A stretch of DNA of 64,000 nt from Hyphomicrobiales bacterium. GTDB taxonomy: Bacteria; Pseudomonadota; Alphaproteobacteria; Rhizobiales; Rhizobiaceae. The DNA lies in assembly GCA_900472625.1 (NCBI GenBank), contig UCIT01000001.1, forward strand, positions 124,001 through 188,000, in the 5' to 3' direction. Numbering within the stretch: the first letter of the stretch is position 1; each line of letters starts with the position of its first letter. The translations under genes were made by a program, and so were the position numbers. The notes under the pieces were generated by a model, which was not told the DNA's origin, ran no database searches, and saw only the letters and a list, made by a program, of their open reading frames with translations. This document shows, piece after piece, positions 62,266-64,000 of this stretch.

Positions 62266-64000
62266 GTGGTATCGGTGGCTAACAACAACGGCCTTCTCCT
62301 TCGCTTGCTCGGAAAGCCCGCGCTTTTCGCCAATGGCAGCGAAATCGCGCTCCCCGAAAAGGCCTACCCGTTGCTGGCGTTTTTGGCGCTGGCGAGCCAG
62401 TTTGGCATGGAACGTGAAACGCTGCGGGGTATGCTTTGGCAGTCCGATGTTTCCAAGCAGCGCGCGGGCAGTCTGCGGCAGTTGCTAGCCCGCATCGATC
62501 GGAGCGTGCCCGACGGTTTTCCGCGGTTGATCAAGGCAACCAATACTCATGTCTCCTTCGACGCCGAAAGCTGGGCTTCCGATGTTCTCCTCTTAAGGAG
62601 CGCGACCCAGCCGCTGCCGCGGAGCGATTGGAGCCTGCTGCAGGGGGATCTTCTCGATGGTTTCCGTGCGCCGACAATGGAGGCCGACGAGTGGGTAGCG
62701 ATCGAACGTCGGCGTATTGCCGAATGCCGTGATGCGCACATCGTCACATTGCTGGATACGCCTGAAAAACTGACGCTGGCCGACACGGTTTTGCTCGCCA
62801 GTATGCTCGCGGCGACCGACCCTGCGCACGAGCTGGCTTGCCGGGCCCTGATGAGCGCGCATGCCGCTTCAGGTGATCTGGCATCGGCTCGTCAGGCTTA
62901 TTTTCGCTGCCGCAACGAGCTGAAGGCCGAGTACGGCACGGAACCGGATGCTGCGACCGTCGCACTTGCTCGGCAGCTCGGGGTCATTGCGCCGGCTGCG
63001 TCAATCACAGCCGAGCCGGTATCGGCTCGATCGGAAACAGTTGATCCGCTTGGCCAGCCCCGAGTCCTGATACTGCCGCCGGAAACGATGCTTTCGGAGC
63101 CTTTGCTGCAGCGTGTTGGTCGCGCTCTTCTCGAGGACGTCACCATCGGCCTGAGCCAGCAGCGCGGCTTCAAGGTAATTGCGGCGCATACCAGTGTCGA
63201 GATTCTCAACCGCAGCCTTGCCAGCGGCGAGCTGCAGCCCATGCCGCCGGAGCCGCGGTTCGACTACACTGTTTATGTGACCATTCACGGTCGCGAGGAC
63301 GAAATCTATGCCACGTGCCGACTGACAAAGACATCGACCGCCGAAGTGTTGTGGGCGATCGACCTGCCGCTGGCCATGCAAAAGGTCAACCAGTCTTTCG
63401 GGCAACTGGCACGGCGAATCGTCATGACGCTTGCCGATACGATCGAGCGGCGCGAACTGACTGACATGATGCACGACGTCTCGCCGTCGGCCTATCGTCT
63501 CTATCTCGAAGGCAAGAGGCTCGTTTCCAAGACCGATCTGCAGCATCTCCGCCAGGCGCGAAAATGGTTCAAGTCGGCGATTTCGCGCCACGACCGGTTC
63601 TCGTCAGCGCATGCCGGTATGGCGCGCGTGCTGGGAATGGAATGGCTGGTTCGCGGTATGAAGGATACGGACCTTCTCGAGGAGGCAGACAAGTCCGCCT
63701 GGTTGGCGCGTGACAGCGATCCGAACAGTGGCCGGGCCATGCGCGAGCTTGGTTTCGTCGCACTTTATCGGCGCCGCTTTGCCGACAGCCTGGACTTCTT
63801 CGCGGAAGCGCAGATGCTCAATCCTAATGATGCGGACATTCTGGCCGATCACGCCGACGCGCTGCTGCATGATGGCCAGAGCGAGCGCGCACTGGAACTC
63901 AGCCATGCCGCGCTGAAGCTCAATCCGCTGCCGCCGGACTATTACTACTGGAACTTGGGCGGCATCCACTTCGTTCAGGAAAATTATGCCAAGGCGATCG
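62266..64000 (+). CDS. BTAD-type transcriptional regulator with TPR region (3' end beyond window)
   Basis: The plus frame is open from about 62266 to the window edge, at least 578 residues. An OmpR-like winged helix comes first (LLLRLLGKPALFANGSEIALPEKAYPLLAFLAL, then LRGMLWQSDVSKQRAGSLRQLLARI). It is followed by a bacterial transcriptional activator domain (DEWVAIERRRI, ACRALMSAHAASGDLASARQAYFRCRNELKAEYGTEPDAAT), a FlgO/TolB-like domain (PRVLILPPE, LLQRVGRALLEDVTIGLSQQRGFKVIAAHTSVEIL) and helical TPR-like repeats (ALELSHAALKLNP). SARP/CadC-like composite regulators have this layout. The start is uncertain: GTG at 62266 or 62275 or TTG at 62260, none with a strong ribosome site. Confidence 0.8.
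   Translation, partial: MVSVANNNGLLLRLLGKPALFANGSEIALPEKAYPLLAFLALASQFGMERETLRGMLWQSDVSKQRAGSLRQLLARIDRSVPDGFPRLIKATNTHVSFDAESWASDVLLLRSATQPLPRSDWSLLQGDLLDGFRAPTMEADEWVAIERRRIAECRDAHIVTLLDTPEKLTLADTVLLASMLAATDPAHELACRALMSAHAASGDLASARQAYFRCRNELKAEYGTEPDAATVALARQLGVIAPAASITAEPVSARSETVDPLGQPRVLILPPETMLSEPLLQRVGRALLEDVTIGLSQQRGFKVIAAHTSVEILNRSLASGELQPMPPEPRFDYTVYVTIHGREDEIYATCRLTKTSTAEVLWAIDLPLAMQKVNQSFGQLARRIVMTLADTIERRELTDMMHDVSPSAYRLYLEGKRLVSKTDLQHLRQARKWFKSAISRHDRFSSAHAGMARVLGMEWLVRGMKDTDLLEEADKSAWLARDSDPNSGRAMRELGFVALYRRRFADSLDFFAEAQMLNPNDADILADHADALLHDGQSERALELSHAALKLNPLPPDYYYWNLGGIHFVQENYAKAI

Overview
The window looks like a chromosome segment from a member of the Rhizobiaceae (Rhizobium/Agrobacterium-like Alphaproteobacteria). 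Support comes from a eukaryotic-type glutamine synthetase II gene (glnII) divergent from a gstI/DUF2735 gene, small rhizobial families (DUF982, DUF995), a cyoABCD quinol oxidase with an FNR/FixK-type box, and a TPP-riboswitch ykoF-thiXZY operon. No tRNA, rRNA, CRISPR array, insertion sequence or phage gene was seen.

Layout. (1) 1-26554: a TolC-like outer-membrane lipoprotein (minus, cut by the left edge) is divergent from one uninterrupted 25 kb gene for an 8394-residue surface protein. That protein has an LEPR-like N-terminal motif, a DUF4347 domain with a caspase-like His/Cys pair, an SdrD-B-like domain, thousands of residues of cadherin/VCBS/putative-Ig repeats ending in 14 exact 91-residue units, and a unique C-terminus. 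(2) 26911-31006: cyoABCD (minus). (3) 31276-36057: two diguanylate-cyclase-type signalling proteins flanking two small rhizobial genes; the first has a frameshifted GGDEF end. (4) 36086-39482: thiamine-precursor uptake operon under a TPP riboswitch whose P1 stem covers the ribosome binding site. (5) 39629-43675: a second ABC importer of unknown substrate with a palindromic candidate operator. (6) 43916-45187: two decayed genes (a DUF995 gene broken at an A12 tract, and the C-terminal remnant of a family 2 glycosyltransferase). (7) 45317-51821: 5-oxoproline operon (NRAMP-like transporter, pxpA, an unlisted 34-codon gene, a pxpB-pxpC fusion, a biotin-carboxylase/biotinyl protein) with a divergent GntR regulator. 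(8) 51895-60148: HtrA protease, DeoR-type regulator, YbaK-like deacylase, Tim44-like protein, J-domain protein, panC-panB, a flavoprotein. (9) 60293-64000: gstI/glnII nitrogen assimilation pair with a sigma-54 promoter, then a BTAD/TPR regulator cut by the right edge.

Working together: the lipoprotein and giant protein probably form a secretion/adhesion unit whose remaining exporter genes lie left of the window. The c-di-GMP proteins could influence such surface behaviour, but nothing in the sequence links them directly. Most of the rest is housekeeping: respiration, thiamine, pantothenate, oxoproline and ammonium assimilation.
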